From Devosia chinhatensis (lineage in GTDB: Bacteria > Pseudomonadota > Alphaproteobacteria > Rhizobiales > Devosiaceae), in the NCBI RefSeq assembly GCF_000969445.1, contig NZ_JZEY01000054.1:558001-622000 (forward strand): DNA of 64,000 bases, read 5' to 3'. Under the pieces are notes generated by a model that was given only the letters and a program-made list of their open reading frames with translations, did not search any database and was not told the origin of the DNA. Below, piece after piece: positions 10,249 through 17,897 of the stretch. The position numbers and the translations under genes were made by a program. Each line of letters starts with the position of its first letter. Position 1 is the first letter of the stretch.

Positions 10249-11852
10249 GATCCGAGCTCCTGGGTTGCGCGATTGGCGGGAAGGGCGGCGATGACGAAGT
10301 CATCTTCATCGTCGGCAGCCGGCATGATGGCCAGCAGGTTGTCCTTGGGGCCGGCCTTGATCACCCGGACCATAAGCAGCACCATGATGACGATGAGCAC
10401 CGTGTAGATCAGCACAAACATGCTGAGCGACAGCACGAGATCAATGACCGTGAGGCCCGATGCGGCATAGAAGGTGGGCAGCACACCCTCCACCACCCAG
10501 GGCTGGCGACCGAATTCGGCAATGAACCAGCCGCTTTCAATGGCGATCCAGGGCAGGGGCAGGGTGAAGAGGCTAAACCAGAGCAACGGTTTGTGCGTGT
10601 CGATCCAGCCGCGCGACGCGCGATAGAACCAGAGCGCGAAAAAGCCGATATAGAAAAAGCCCAGCCCCATCATGATGCGGAACGTCCAGAACAGCGGCCA
10701 GACGCTCGGCACCGTATCCTGCGCCGCCATGACGATTTCGTCCTCAGTCGCGTTCTCGATGTCGGCGCGATATTTCTTGAGCAGAAGACCATAGCCGAGA
10801 TCAGCCCAATAATCGTCGAAGACGGCGCGGGCATCCTGATCGGTGGCGTCTGCGCGGATCTGCTGGAGGGCGTTATAGGCGATGATGCCCGAGCGGATGC
10901 GATCTTCGGCGCGCTCGACAAGCTCGTCTATGCCCGGCAAGGGCCTGTCGAAGGAGCGGGTGGTAATGAGGCCACCGAGCCAGGGGATCGAGATATGAAA
11001 GCCGAGCCGGCCGTCCGCTCCGGGAAGGCCGATCAGCGTCCAGGGCGCCGGCGCCGGTTCGGTCTCGTACATGGCCTCGAGCGCCGCGATCTTCATCATT
11101 TGATGCTCGGTCGCGACATAACCGCTTTCATCGCCCAGGACCACGACGGAAAGCGCCGAAGCAAGGCCGAAGCTTGCGGCCACGACAGCCGAACGCCGGG
11201 CCAGCTCGACATGCTTGCCCTTGATGAGAAACAAAGAGGAGATGGCCAGCACGAAGACCGCGCCTGTGAGATAGCCGGCACTGACCGTATGCACGAACTT
11301 GGCCTGCGCGACGGGGTTGAAGATCACCGCCATGAAGTCAGTGATTTCCATGCGCATCGTGTCGGGATTGAACTTGGCGCCGACCGGGTTCTGCATCCAA
11401 CCATTGGCGACCAGGATCCAGAGCGCCGAGAAATTGGCACCCAAGGCCGTGAGCCACGTAACGACCAGATGGCCAACCTTGCTGAGGCGGTCCCAACCGA
11501 AGAAGAAGAGGCCGATGAACGTGGCTTCAAGGAAGAACGCCATCAGGCCCTCGATGGCCAGGGGCGCTCCGAAAATATCGCCGACATAATGGCTGTAATA
11601 GCTCCAGTTCATGCCGAACTGGAATTCCATGACGATGCCGGTAGCAACGCCCATGGCGAAGTTGATGCCGAACAAGGTGCCCCAGAACAGGGTCGCCTTG
11701 CGCCAGACCTGGCGGCCGGTCATCACATAGACGCTTTCCATGATGGCCATCATGAAGGACAGCCCCAGCGTCAGGGGCACGAAGATGAAGTGGTACATCG
11801 CGGTAGCAGCGAACTGCCACCGCGATAAATCGACGACGAGCATATCGATCAT
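10245..11852 (-). CDS. cydA: Cytochrome bd ubiquinol oxidase subunit I
   Basis: A 535-residue CydA that carries haems b558, b595 and d. The haem b595 axial His of E. coli (H19) corresponds to H21 in M-Y-H-F-I-F-V-P-L-T. The G-R-Q-P-W-V-V-E-G motif of the quinol-binding side is present. The hydrophilic loop between helices 6 and 7 is long, like the E. coli bd-I type and unlike the short-loop cyanide-insensitive branch. The start at 11852 has a GAGG box 10 bases upstream; a second ATG 9 bases inside is possible. First gene of cydABX, with an FNR-type promoter upstream. Confidence 0.97.
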   Translation of the reverse strand: MIDMLVVDLSRWQFAATAMYHFIFVPLTLGLSFMMAIMESVYVMTGRQVWRKATLFWGTLFGINFAMGVATGIVMEFQFGMNWSYYSHYVGDIFGAPLAIEGLMAFFLEATFIGLFFFGWDRLSKVGHLVVTWLTALGANFSALWILVANGWMQNPVGAKFNPDTMRMEITDFMAVIFNPVAQAKFVHTVSAGYLTGAVFVLAISSLFLIKGKHVELARRSAVVAASFGLASALSVVVLGDESGYVATEHQMMKIAALEAMYETEPAPAPWTLIGLPGADGRLGFHISIPWLGGLITTRSFDRPLPGIDELVERAEDRIRSGIIAYNALQQIRADATDQDARAVFDDYWADLGYGLLLKKYRADIENATEDEIVMAAQDTVPSVWPLFWTFRIMMGLGFFYIGFFALWFYRASRGWIDTHKPLLWFSLFTLPLPWIAIESGWFIAEFGRQPWVVEGVLPTFYAASGLTVIDLVLSLSMFVLIYTVLIVIMVLLMVRVIKAGPKDNLLAIMPAADDEDDFVIAALPANRATQELGS

Positions 11853-11904
11853 GGCATGTGGGCCTCGGTTTTGCAGCAGCCGGAATCGGGCCGCCCATGA
11901 GCCC

Positions 11905-11946
11905 AGATAGGCCGCTGACGGATGGAAGCGCCTTGATTCAGATCAA
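11905..11946 (-). promoter_or_regulatory. FNR box and class II promoter of cydABX
   Basis: TTGATTCAGATCAA at 11933-11946 is a perfect TTGAT-N4-ATCAA anaerobox. Reading toward cydA, exactly 22 bases separate it from CTATCT (11905-11910), the distance expected when FNR is centred at -41.5 of a class II promoter. The inferred transcript start near 11898 leaves a leader of about 46 bases before cydA. The same box lies 55 bp before cydD, but the matching -10 on that side (TAGGAA) is poor. Confidence 0.82.
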
Positions 11947-12001
11947 GACGTTCGCGCTACGGAATCACTAGGAAGGCCCTCACATCAGCGGGGACCGTCC
12001 A

Positions 12002-13723
12002 ATGAGCCAAGAGGATCGACATGCCGGAAAGATGCTGGCGAGGTTGCAGCGCCATGGCGGATTGGCCTTGTGGCTGGCCCTGCTGGCGCCGCTCTGCGGC
12101 GGCGGACTTCTGGCTTGGCAGGCCTGGACGCTTGCGGAGGTTCTGGGCCGTGCAATCGAAGAGCGCGCCGCACCAGGTCTGCTGCTACCCTCCATCACCC
12201 TGATCTTTTGCCTGCTGTTGGTGCGCGCCGGCCTTGGGGCTATTGGCGAAATGGCGGGCATTGCCGGAGCCGAAGCAATCAAGCGCCAGCTGCGCCAAGC
12301 GCTGTTCAGCCAGCTTCTGGCACGTTCGCCACGAGACGCTGACGCGGCACCATCGGGCGTGGCTGCGGCCGCCATCGTCGATCAGGTCGAGGCCTTGGAT
12401 GGCTATTTCGCGCGCTATCTGCCGGCCATGGTTCAGGCTGGGCTCCTGCCATTGATCTTCGGGGCGATGATCCTGCCGCTCGACTGGGTCGCGGGTGTCT
12501 TGTTCCTCATCACGGCGCCATTGATACCGCTCTTCATGGCGCTGGTCGGATGGGGTGCACAGATCGCCACCGATCGGCAGGCTCAGGCCCTGAGCCGGCT
12601 TTCGGGGCGCTTCAGCGACCGGCTGCGCGGCATTCTGACCCTTAAGCTCTTCGGGCGCGAGGCTGCGGAGACCGAGGACATCGTCGCCGCCAGCGAGGCG
12701 CTGCGCCAGCGTACGCTCAAAGTGCTGCGCATCGCCTTTCTTTCTTCGGCCGTGCTCGAGTTCTTTGCCGCACTCGGTGTGGCCGGCATCGCGCTCTATG
12801 TGGGTCTCACCTTCATCGACTATCTGCATCTGCGCAGCACGCCGCTGACGCTGGAGGCAGGAATGTTCCTGCTGCTGATGGCTCCCGAAGTCTACAATCC
12901 GCTGCGCCTTCTGGCCTCGCACTATCATGACCGGGCGGTTGCCAAGGCCGGCCTCGCTGAAATCGAGCGGCAGCTGGGGGCCCTTCCGCGCGCAGCTTTT
13001 GTGCTCGAGGATGTGGCGCCGCGCCCCGGTCCGGCTATTGCCGTTTCGCTCACGAACGTGACGCTGCGCACGCCTGACCGGATGCGCGCCGTCCTCAAAG
13101 GGGCCAGTCTTGCTGTCGCACCGGGTGAACATGTGGCAATCCTGGGCCCGAGCGGGTCGGGCAAGACGACGCTGCTCGAAACCCTGGCCGGGCTGCGCGA
13201 AATGGACGGCGGCATCACGCTCGACGGAGTGAGACTGAACCAGTGGAGCGATGGGGACCTGCGTGCCCGTGTCTTCGTGCTGACGCAGAAGCCGCGCCTG
13301 ATCCATGCCAGCCTGCGCGACAATGTTGCCCTTGCCCGCCCGGACGCGACAATCGGCGAGATCGATGGCGCTGTCGAGCGCGCCGCCCTTGACGGGCTGG
13401 TTCACGCGCTGCCGCAGGGGCTCGAGACGCTGATCGGCGAAGATGGGGTCGGCCTCTCGGGCGGGCAGGCGCAGCGACTGGCACTGGCCCGGCTGTTCCT
13501 CCGCGACCCCGGGCTGATCCTTCTCGACGAACCAACCGCCCATCTCGATGCTGCGCTGGAAACCGACATTATCGACAGGCTGCTCGATTATGCAGAGGGA
13601 CGCACGCTGATCGTCGCTACCCACTCTGCCCGCATCGCGATGCGCATGGACAGGGCCTATCGAATTGCCGCTGGAGCGCTGTTTGACGTGCCGGCCAGAC
13701 GGCCCAGCAGGAGCGTGGCATGA
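12002..13723 (+). CDS. cydD: CydD subunit of the CydDC thiol exporter
   Basis: A 573-residue half ABC exporter: six-helix membrane domain (residues about 1-310), then an ATPase domain with G-P-S-G-S-G-K-T-T, L-S-G-G-Q-A-Q-R and L-L-D-E-P-T-A-H-L-D. CydDC is a heterodimeric inner-membrane ABC transporter required for assembly of cytochrome bd and linked to export of cysteine and glutathione. It is divergent from cydAB and overlaps cydC by 4 bp. Start at the first ATG, with a GGGGA box about 9 bases upstream. Confidence 0.95.
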   Translation: MSQEDRHAGKMLARLQRHGGLALWLALLAPLCGGGLLAWQAWTLAEVLGRAIEERAAPGLLLPSITLIFCLLLVRAGLGAIGEMAGIAGAEAIKRQLRQALFSQLLARSPRDADAAPSGVAAAAIVDQVEALDGYFARYLPAMVQAGLLPLIFGAMILPLDWVAGVLFLITAPLIPLFMALVGWGAQIATDRQAQALSRLSGRFSDRLRGILTLKLFGREAAETEDIVAASEALRQRTLKVLRIAFLSSAVLEFFAALGVAGIALYVGLTFIDYLHLRSTPLTLEAGMFLLLMAPEVYNPLRLLASHYHDRAVAKAGLAEIERQLGALPRAAFVLEDVAPRPGPAIAVSLTNVTLRTPDRMRAVLKGASLAVAPGEHVAILGPSGSGKTTLLETLAGLREMDGGITLDGVRLNQWSDGDLRARVFVLTQKPRLIHASLRDNVALARPDATIGEIDGAVERAALDGLVHALPQGLETLIGEDGVGLSGGQAQRLALARLFLRDPGLILLDEPTAHLDAALETDIIDRLLDYAEGRTLIVATHSARIAMRMDRAYRIAAGALFDVPARRPSRSVA

Positions 13724-15378
13724 AGGCCCTGATCTCGTTTTTTCCCCTGTTTCGTCAGCGCGGAAGGGCACTTGCTCTGGCGCTGTTCCTTTCGCTCGTC
13801 ACGCTTCTGGCCGGTGTTGCTCTTCTAGGAACATCGGGGTGGTTCATCACGGCGGCAGCGCTCACCACACTCGGGGTGGGGTTCAATCTTTTCGTGCCGT
13901 CTTCGCTCGTGCGCGGCTTTTCCTTCATCCGCATTCTGGCGCGCTACGGCGAGCGGCTGGTTGGGCACGATGCAACACTCAGGCTGCTATCCAACCTGCG
14001 GGGCTGGCTCTTCGCCCGCCTGTTTCCGCGCCTGCCGCTGCCCGACCGTTCCCTGCGCCATGGCGACCTGGTCAGTCGGCTCACCGCCGATGTCGACGCG
14101 CTGGACAATGCCTTTCTCGTCGCTATCGGCCCCTGGTTGTCGGCCATTGTCGTCGGAACGGTCATGACCACCGTGCTGGCGACGCTGTTGCCGGACGCCG
14201 CGCTGGCTTATGGCGCAGCCATGGCGTGCGCGGCACTGGCCGTGCCGGCTGGGCTATTGTGGCTGAGTCGGGGGCTGGGCCGGGCCAGCGTCGAGGCCAA
14301 TGCCGATCTGCGCATGGCCGCACTCGACGGCGCTCTGGGCCATGCCGACCTCACCGCGCTCGGTGCCCTCGGCAGCGCGTCGCGCCGCTTCGAGGACGCA
14401 TCTGCACGCGCCGGACAACTGCGCCGGCAACTAGGCGGCTTGACCTCGGCTGGCGCGGCCCTGGTGCAGGTGTTGGCGGCGCTGGCGCTTATCGGCGTGC
14501 TTTGGGCCGGACTGCTTGCACTCGATGCCGGGCGGATCGAAGGTCCGGTTTTGGCCGGCCTGCTTCTGGCCGTTTTGGGAAGTTTCGAGGCCACTGGTAT
14601 GATCGTGCGCGGCGTCGGCAAAGCCGGCGCTGCCATGGCGGCCGCGGAACGACTTGTTGCGCTGGCCGAACTGCCGCCGCCTGTCGCAGAGCCGGACGCG
14701 CCATTGGCGGTGCCTCATGACGCATCGATACGCTTTGACCGAGTGAGCTTTGCCTATCCGGGAGCCCCACCTGTGCTCGCCGGCCTGTCCATGACGATCC
14801 GACCCGGCCAGAAAATCGCCATTACCGGTCCAAGTGGCTGCGGAAAGTCGACGCTGCTGCGTCTCCTGCTGCGCCTCGCCGAGCCGCAGCAGGGTACGGT
14901 CGCTCTTGGCGGGCAATCCCTGGCTCGTTATTGCAGCGCGGATCTGCATGCTCACATGGCCCTGCTGAGCCAGGACAGCCCGATTTTCCTCGATACGCTC
15001 CGCAACAATCTTTTGCTGGGGCGCGCCGACGCCGATGATGCCGCGCTCCGGTCGGCACTACAGTCGGCGCAGCTCGATGGCTTTGTGGCGACGCTTCCCC
15101 AAGGGCTCGACAGCCGTATCGGCGAAGCGGGACGCAGCCTGTCCGCAGGACAGGGACGGCGCCTCTGCCTGGCGCGAGCGCTCCTGAGCCAAGCGCCAAT
15201 ATTGCTTCTTGACGAGCCGACCGCTGCGCTGGACCGGGAAACCGAACTGGCCTTTTTTCGTATCCTCGCCGAGGCAGCGGCAGATCGAACGATAATCATG
15301 GTGACGCATGCAGATATTCCCGGGGGAACGGTGGATCGCGTGCTGACCCTGCGCAACGGGCAGATCCAGGACGCATAA
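13720..15378 (+). CDS. cydC: CydC subunit of the CydDC thiol exporter
   Basis: A 552-residue partner of CydD with the same layout: six membrane helices, then an ATPase domain with G-P-S-G-C-G-K-S-T and L-L-L-D-E-P-T-A-A-L-D. The signature reads L-S-A-G-Q-G-R-R instead of L-S-G-G-Q, a mild deviation also common in CydC. The ATGA overlap with cydD shows translational coupling. Together they should support haem loading and redox balance for the divergent bd oxidase. Confidence 0.95.
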   Translation: MKALISFFPLFRQRGRALALALFLSLVTLLAGVALLGTSGWFITAAALTTLGVGFNLFVPSSLVRGFSFIRILARYGERLVGHDATLRLLSNLRGWLFARLFPRLPLPDRSLRHGDLVSRLTADVDALDNAFLVAIGPWLSAIVVGTVMTTVLATLLPDAALAYGAAMACAALAVPAGLLWLSRGLGRASVEANADLRMAALDGALGHADLTALGALGSASRRFEDASARAGQLRRQLGGLTSAGAALVQVLAALALIGVLWAGLLALDAGRIEGPVLAGLLLAVLGSFEATGMIVRGVGKAGAAMAAAERLVALAELPPPVAEPDAPLAVPHDASIRFDRVSFAYPGAPPVLAGLSMTIRPGQKIAITGPSGCGKSTLLRLLLRLAEPQQGTVALGGQSLARYCSADLHAHMALLSQDSPIFLDTLRNNLLLGRADADDAALRSALQSAQLDGFVATLPQGLDSRIGEAGRSLSAGQGRRLCLARALLSQAPILLLDEPTAALDRETELAFFRILAEAAADRTIIMVTHADIPGGTVDRVLTLRNGQIQDA

Positions 15379-15402
15379 GGCTGCGCTTTGATTGCATGGC
15401 TC

Positions 15403-15418
15403 TTGACCGTTTGGTCAA
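15403..15418. promoter_or_regulatory. Orphan TetR-like palindrome in a 276-bp intergenic gap
   Basis: TTGACC-GTTT-GGTCAA is a perfect 6-4-6 inverted repeat of the kind bound by TetR-family repressors. It lies 25 bp after cydC in the gap 15379-15654, which holds no gene I can support. No TetR gene is near. The rest of the gap holds only the leader of the small DUF1127 gene. Confidence 0.45.
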
Positions 15419-15654
15419 ATTTACAAACGTCGCCCAAAATAGAGGCATGTTGGAAGATAGACGTGTTGTATCAATGGCGTAAGAGACTTCGTTTTGCTGC
15501 GATCCTGCTTTTGTTGGGTCGGGGTTCGTGAACCGATTATGAACCATATGCCCCATTCGGTTGCATTGAGTGCATAACGGATGTGCAGATTGGCTACCTA
15601 CTAATCACGACTAGCATGATCTAGATAAGGGTCATCAAACGAAGGGGAATAAAA

Positions 15655-15801
15655 ATGAACTTTGCCAAGAAGATTGCCGACTACGCCCGTTACCAGCGCA
15701 CCATGCGCGAACTGAACAGCCTCGACACCCGTCAGCTGAACGATCTGGGCATCACCAAGGGCGACATCAAGTCGATCGCTCGCGGCACTTACGTCGCCTA
15801 A
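15655..15801 (+). CDS. DUF1127 small protein (YjiS-like)
   Basis: A 48-residue basic protein, M-N-F-A-K-K-I start, with the DUF1127 core: L-N-S-L-D-T-R-Q-L-N-D-L-G-I-T-K-G-D-I near the middle and R-G-T at the C terminus. Such proteins are abundant in alphaproteobacteria; some are known to bind RNA or affect stress and carbon metabolism. A GAAGGGGA box lies 7 bases before the ATG, and a terminator follows, so it is a single-gene transcript. Too short for many gene callers. Confidence 0.92.
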   Translation: MNFAKKIADYARYQRTMRELNSLDTRQLNDLGITKGDIKSIARGTYVA

Positions 15802-15823
15802 GCGACAGACTGTCTGAACTGTC

Positions 15824-15860
15824 CGACGAAGGCGTCCTCCAGGGCGCCTTTTGTCGTTTT
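15824..15860. terminator. Terminator between the DUF1127 gene and ybaK
   Basis: AAGGCG / CGCCTT stem (15829-15834 and 15845-15850) extended by CGAC / GTCG, followed by TTTTGTCGTTTT. It lies between convergent genes and can serve the DUF1127 transcript. Confidence 0.7.
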
Positions 15861-15873
15861 CGGGTGACCGCAG

Positions 15874-16347
15874 TCACCGGACCAGGTCGGCAATGGCGCA
15901 ATCCAGAGCCTTGACCAGATCATCGGCGTTGATGCGGATCTGCAACCCGCGCTGACCGCCATTGATGAAGATTTCCGGATAGAGCGTGGCCAGCTCGTCC
16001 AAGGCCACGGGCACAGGCTTGCGCTGGCCGAGCGGGCTGATCCCGCCGACCTTGTAGCCGGTTAGCCGTTCGGCATCGGCAGGCTTCATCATGTGCGCCG
16101 ACTTGCCGCCCAAGGCCGCTGCCAGCTTCTTCATGTTCACTTCCTCGTCCGACGGGACGATGGCACAGACCGGCTTGCCATCGAGTTCGGCCATCAAGGT
16201 CTTGAAGACCTCAGCTGGCGATACACCCATGGCCTCGGCCGCCTGCAGGCCTACGCGCTCGGCGTTTGGATCGTAGTCGTAATGGGCCAGCGTGAAGGGG
16301 ATGCCGGCTTTTGCGAGGGCCTGAGTGGCGGGAGTGGTCTTGGACAT
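15874..16347 (-). CDS. ybaK: YbaK/EbsC-type Cys-tRNA(Pro) deacylase
   Basis: A 157-residue single-domain member of the YbaK family, which hydrolyses Cys-tRNA(Pro) made in error by prolyl-tRNA synthetase. Seen in the sequence: V-F-K-T-L near residue 43, A-x-V-P-S-D-E-E-V-N-M-K-K-L-A-A-A-L-G-G-K in the middle, and G-Y-K-V-G-G-I-S-P-L-G-Q at the substrate loop. Full length. The start at 16347 lacks a clear Shine-Dalgarno box. Convergent with the DUF1127 gene and not obviously linked to its neighbours. Confidence 0.93.
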   Translation of the reverse strand: MSKTTPATQALAKAGIPFTLAHYDYDPNAERVGLQAAEAMGVSPAEVFKTLMAELDGKPVCAIVPSDEEVNMKKLAAALGGKSAHMMKPADAERLTGYKVGGISPLGQRKPVPVALDELATLYPEIFINGGQRGLQIRINADDLVKALDCAIADLVR

Positions 16348-16462
16348 GGCTCTGTTCTAGCGCGGGACGTCGTCGCAACAAAAGGCCCGAAGCAAAAGCT
16401 TCGGGCCCTTGTCTTCCTCGGCGGGGAGGTGCCTTGGAAAATCGTGTCCAAGGCGTTCGGCT

Positions 16463-17752
16463 TCAGACGATGCCGCTCGATCCCGCCGCGACCTCGGGAC
16501 GGATTTCGGCGACCTTGGCGCGATAGCCGGCGGCGCGATAGACGGCCAGCGGATCAATGGCTCCACCCTGATCCAGGCGCGCCTGCGCCAGGATCGGCTC
16601 GACATCAGTACGGAAAGCCCGTCGCAATTCCAGCGTTGCGGCGAGCGCGTCATTGCCCTCCTGCGCGGCCTTGAGTGCCTCGCGGTCCACCAGCAATGCC
16701 TGGGCATAAGCGCGCTGCACGTCGGCGGCAGAGAGCATCAGCGACTCGATCGGGTCGGTGACGTTGTGACTCTGGTCAAGCATATGGGCGGGGTGGAAAT
16801 CGGCGTCGCGGCTTTCGGCGTCCACCAGCTCGTTGAAGACGAGGAACAGGCGGAACGGGTCAATGGAACCGGCGTCGAGATCGTCATCGCCATATTTGCT
16901 GTCGTTGAAATGGAAGCCGCCGAGCTTGCCGAACTGGGCGAGGCGGGAGACGATCATCTCGATGTTGACGTTGGGCGCATGGTGGCCGAGATCGACGAGG
17001 CAATAGGCCTTCTCGCCCAGTTCCTTGGCAATGAGGTAATTGGTGCCCCAATCCTGCACGACCGTCGAATAGAAGGCCGGCTCATACATCTTGTGTTCGG
17101 TATAGACGCGCCAGTCATCAGGCAGGGCGGCATAGATCGACTTCATCGCGTCGAGATAATGCTCAAACTGGGTGGCGAAATTGACCTGGCCGGGGAAGTT
17201 CGAGCCGTCACCGATCCACACGGTCAGCGCCTTGGAGCCGATGGTCTTGCCGATCTCGATACATTCGAGATTGTGCTCGATGGCCTGGTTGCGCGTGGCA
17301 GCATCCGACGCTGAGAGCGAGCCGAACTTGTAGCTCTGCAACTGGCCCTTGGCATCGGAGAAAGTGTTCGAATTCATGGCGTCGAAGCCGAGATTGAAGC
17401 GGGATGCCGCCTGCTTCAGCCGGTTCGGATCCGCCTTGTCCCACGGAATGTGGAGCGACACGGTCTTGGTTGCCTGGGTCAGCTGGGCGATGACGGCGCA
17501 ATCCTCGATCTTGTCGAAAATATCACGCGGCTCGCCCTTGCCGGGAAAGCGGGCAAAGCGCGTGCCGCCCGTGCCCACGCCCCAAGAGGGAACCGCGACG
17601 GAGAATTGGGCCACCTTCTTCTTGATTGCATCGATGGCGATGCCGCGCCGGTCGAGGCGCTCGCCCAGGGAATCGTAGTCGACGCGCAGATCGGCCTCGC
17701 GGGCGGCATTATCGGCTTCGATGATGGATGGGTCGATAATGTGTTCGGTCAT
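16463..17752 (-). CDS. rhaI: L-rhamnose isomerase, rhizobial RhaI type
   Basis: A 429-residue TIM-barrel sugar isomerase of the rhizobial L-rhamnose catabolism family (TIGR02629 type) that converts L-rhamnose to L-rhamnulose. Metal- and substrate-site segments are visible: L-V-D-L-G-H-H-A-P, G-G-F-H-F-N-D-S-K-Y-G-D-D-D-L and a conserved W-I-G-D-G-S-N-F-P-G-Q. I took the ATG at 17752 (M-T-E-H-I-I-D-P), with a GGAGGAG box; the frame extends to 17806 into a palindromic repeat. It lies downstream of rhaD on the same strand, 145 bp apart, with a repeat element between. Confidence 0.95.
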   Translation of the reverse strand: MTEHIIDPSIIEADNAAREADLRVDYDSLGERLDRRGIAIDAIKKKVAQFSVAVPSWGVGTGGTRFARFPGKGEPRDIFDKIEDCAVIAQLTQATKTVSLHIPWDKADPNRLKQAASRFNLGFDAMNSNTFSDAKGQLQSYKFGSLSASDAATRNQAIEHNLECIEIGKTIGSKALTVWIGDGSNFPGQVNFATQFEHYLDAMKSIYAALPDDWRVYTEHKMYEPAFYSTVVQDWGTNYLIAKELGEKAYCLVDLGHHAPNVNIEMIVSRLAQFGKLGGFHFNDSKYGDDDLDAGSIDPFRLFLVFNELVDAESRDADFHPAHMLDQSHNVTDPIESLMLSAADVQRAYAQALLVDREALKAAQEGNDALAATLELRRAFRTDVEPILAQARLDQGGAIDPLAVYRAAGYRAKVAEIRPEVAAGSSGIV

Positions 17753-17769
17753 TTTATACTCCTCCAAGG

Positions 17770-17890
17770 AAGGCCCCTCACCGGCCTTCGGCCGACCTCT
17801 CCGCAAAGGGAGAGGTGTCGCCGCGCGACGAGAGCCCCCACCCTTTCCCTCGGCGAGAGGTCGCCGCGCAGCGGCGGGTGAGGGGGCCTT
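17770..17890. repeat. Palindromic intergenic repeat, copy A
   Basis: About 121 bp between rhaD and rhaI, starting AAGGCCCCTCACC and ending GGTGAGGGGGCCTT, so the ends are inverted. Inside are a CCTCTCC...GGAGAGG hairpin and the segment GAGAGGTCGCCGCGCAGCGG (17855-17874). The last 36 bases match copy B (22025-22060) almost exactly. It behaves like a REP or MITE-like element and may limit read-through or stabilise rhaD mRNA. Confidence 0.8.
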
Positions 17891-17897
17891 GTTAGTG

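Noticed and set aside
10239..11828. Plus-strand frame of 529 codons opposite cydA
   Set aside because: Shadow of cydA; low-complexity Asp/His/Arg/Gly composition and no domain.
12185..13771. Minus-strand frame of 528 codons opposite cydD
   Set aside because: Shadow of an unmistakable ABC exporter on the other strand.
17770..17890. CRISPR array or transposon end
   Set aside because: Only two full copies in the window, no regular spacers, no transposase; it fits an intergenic palindromic element.
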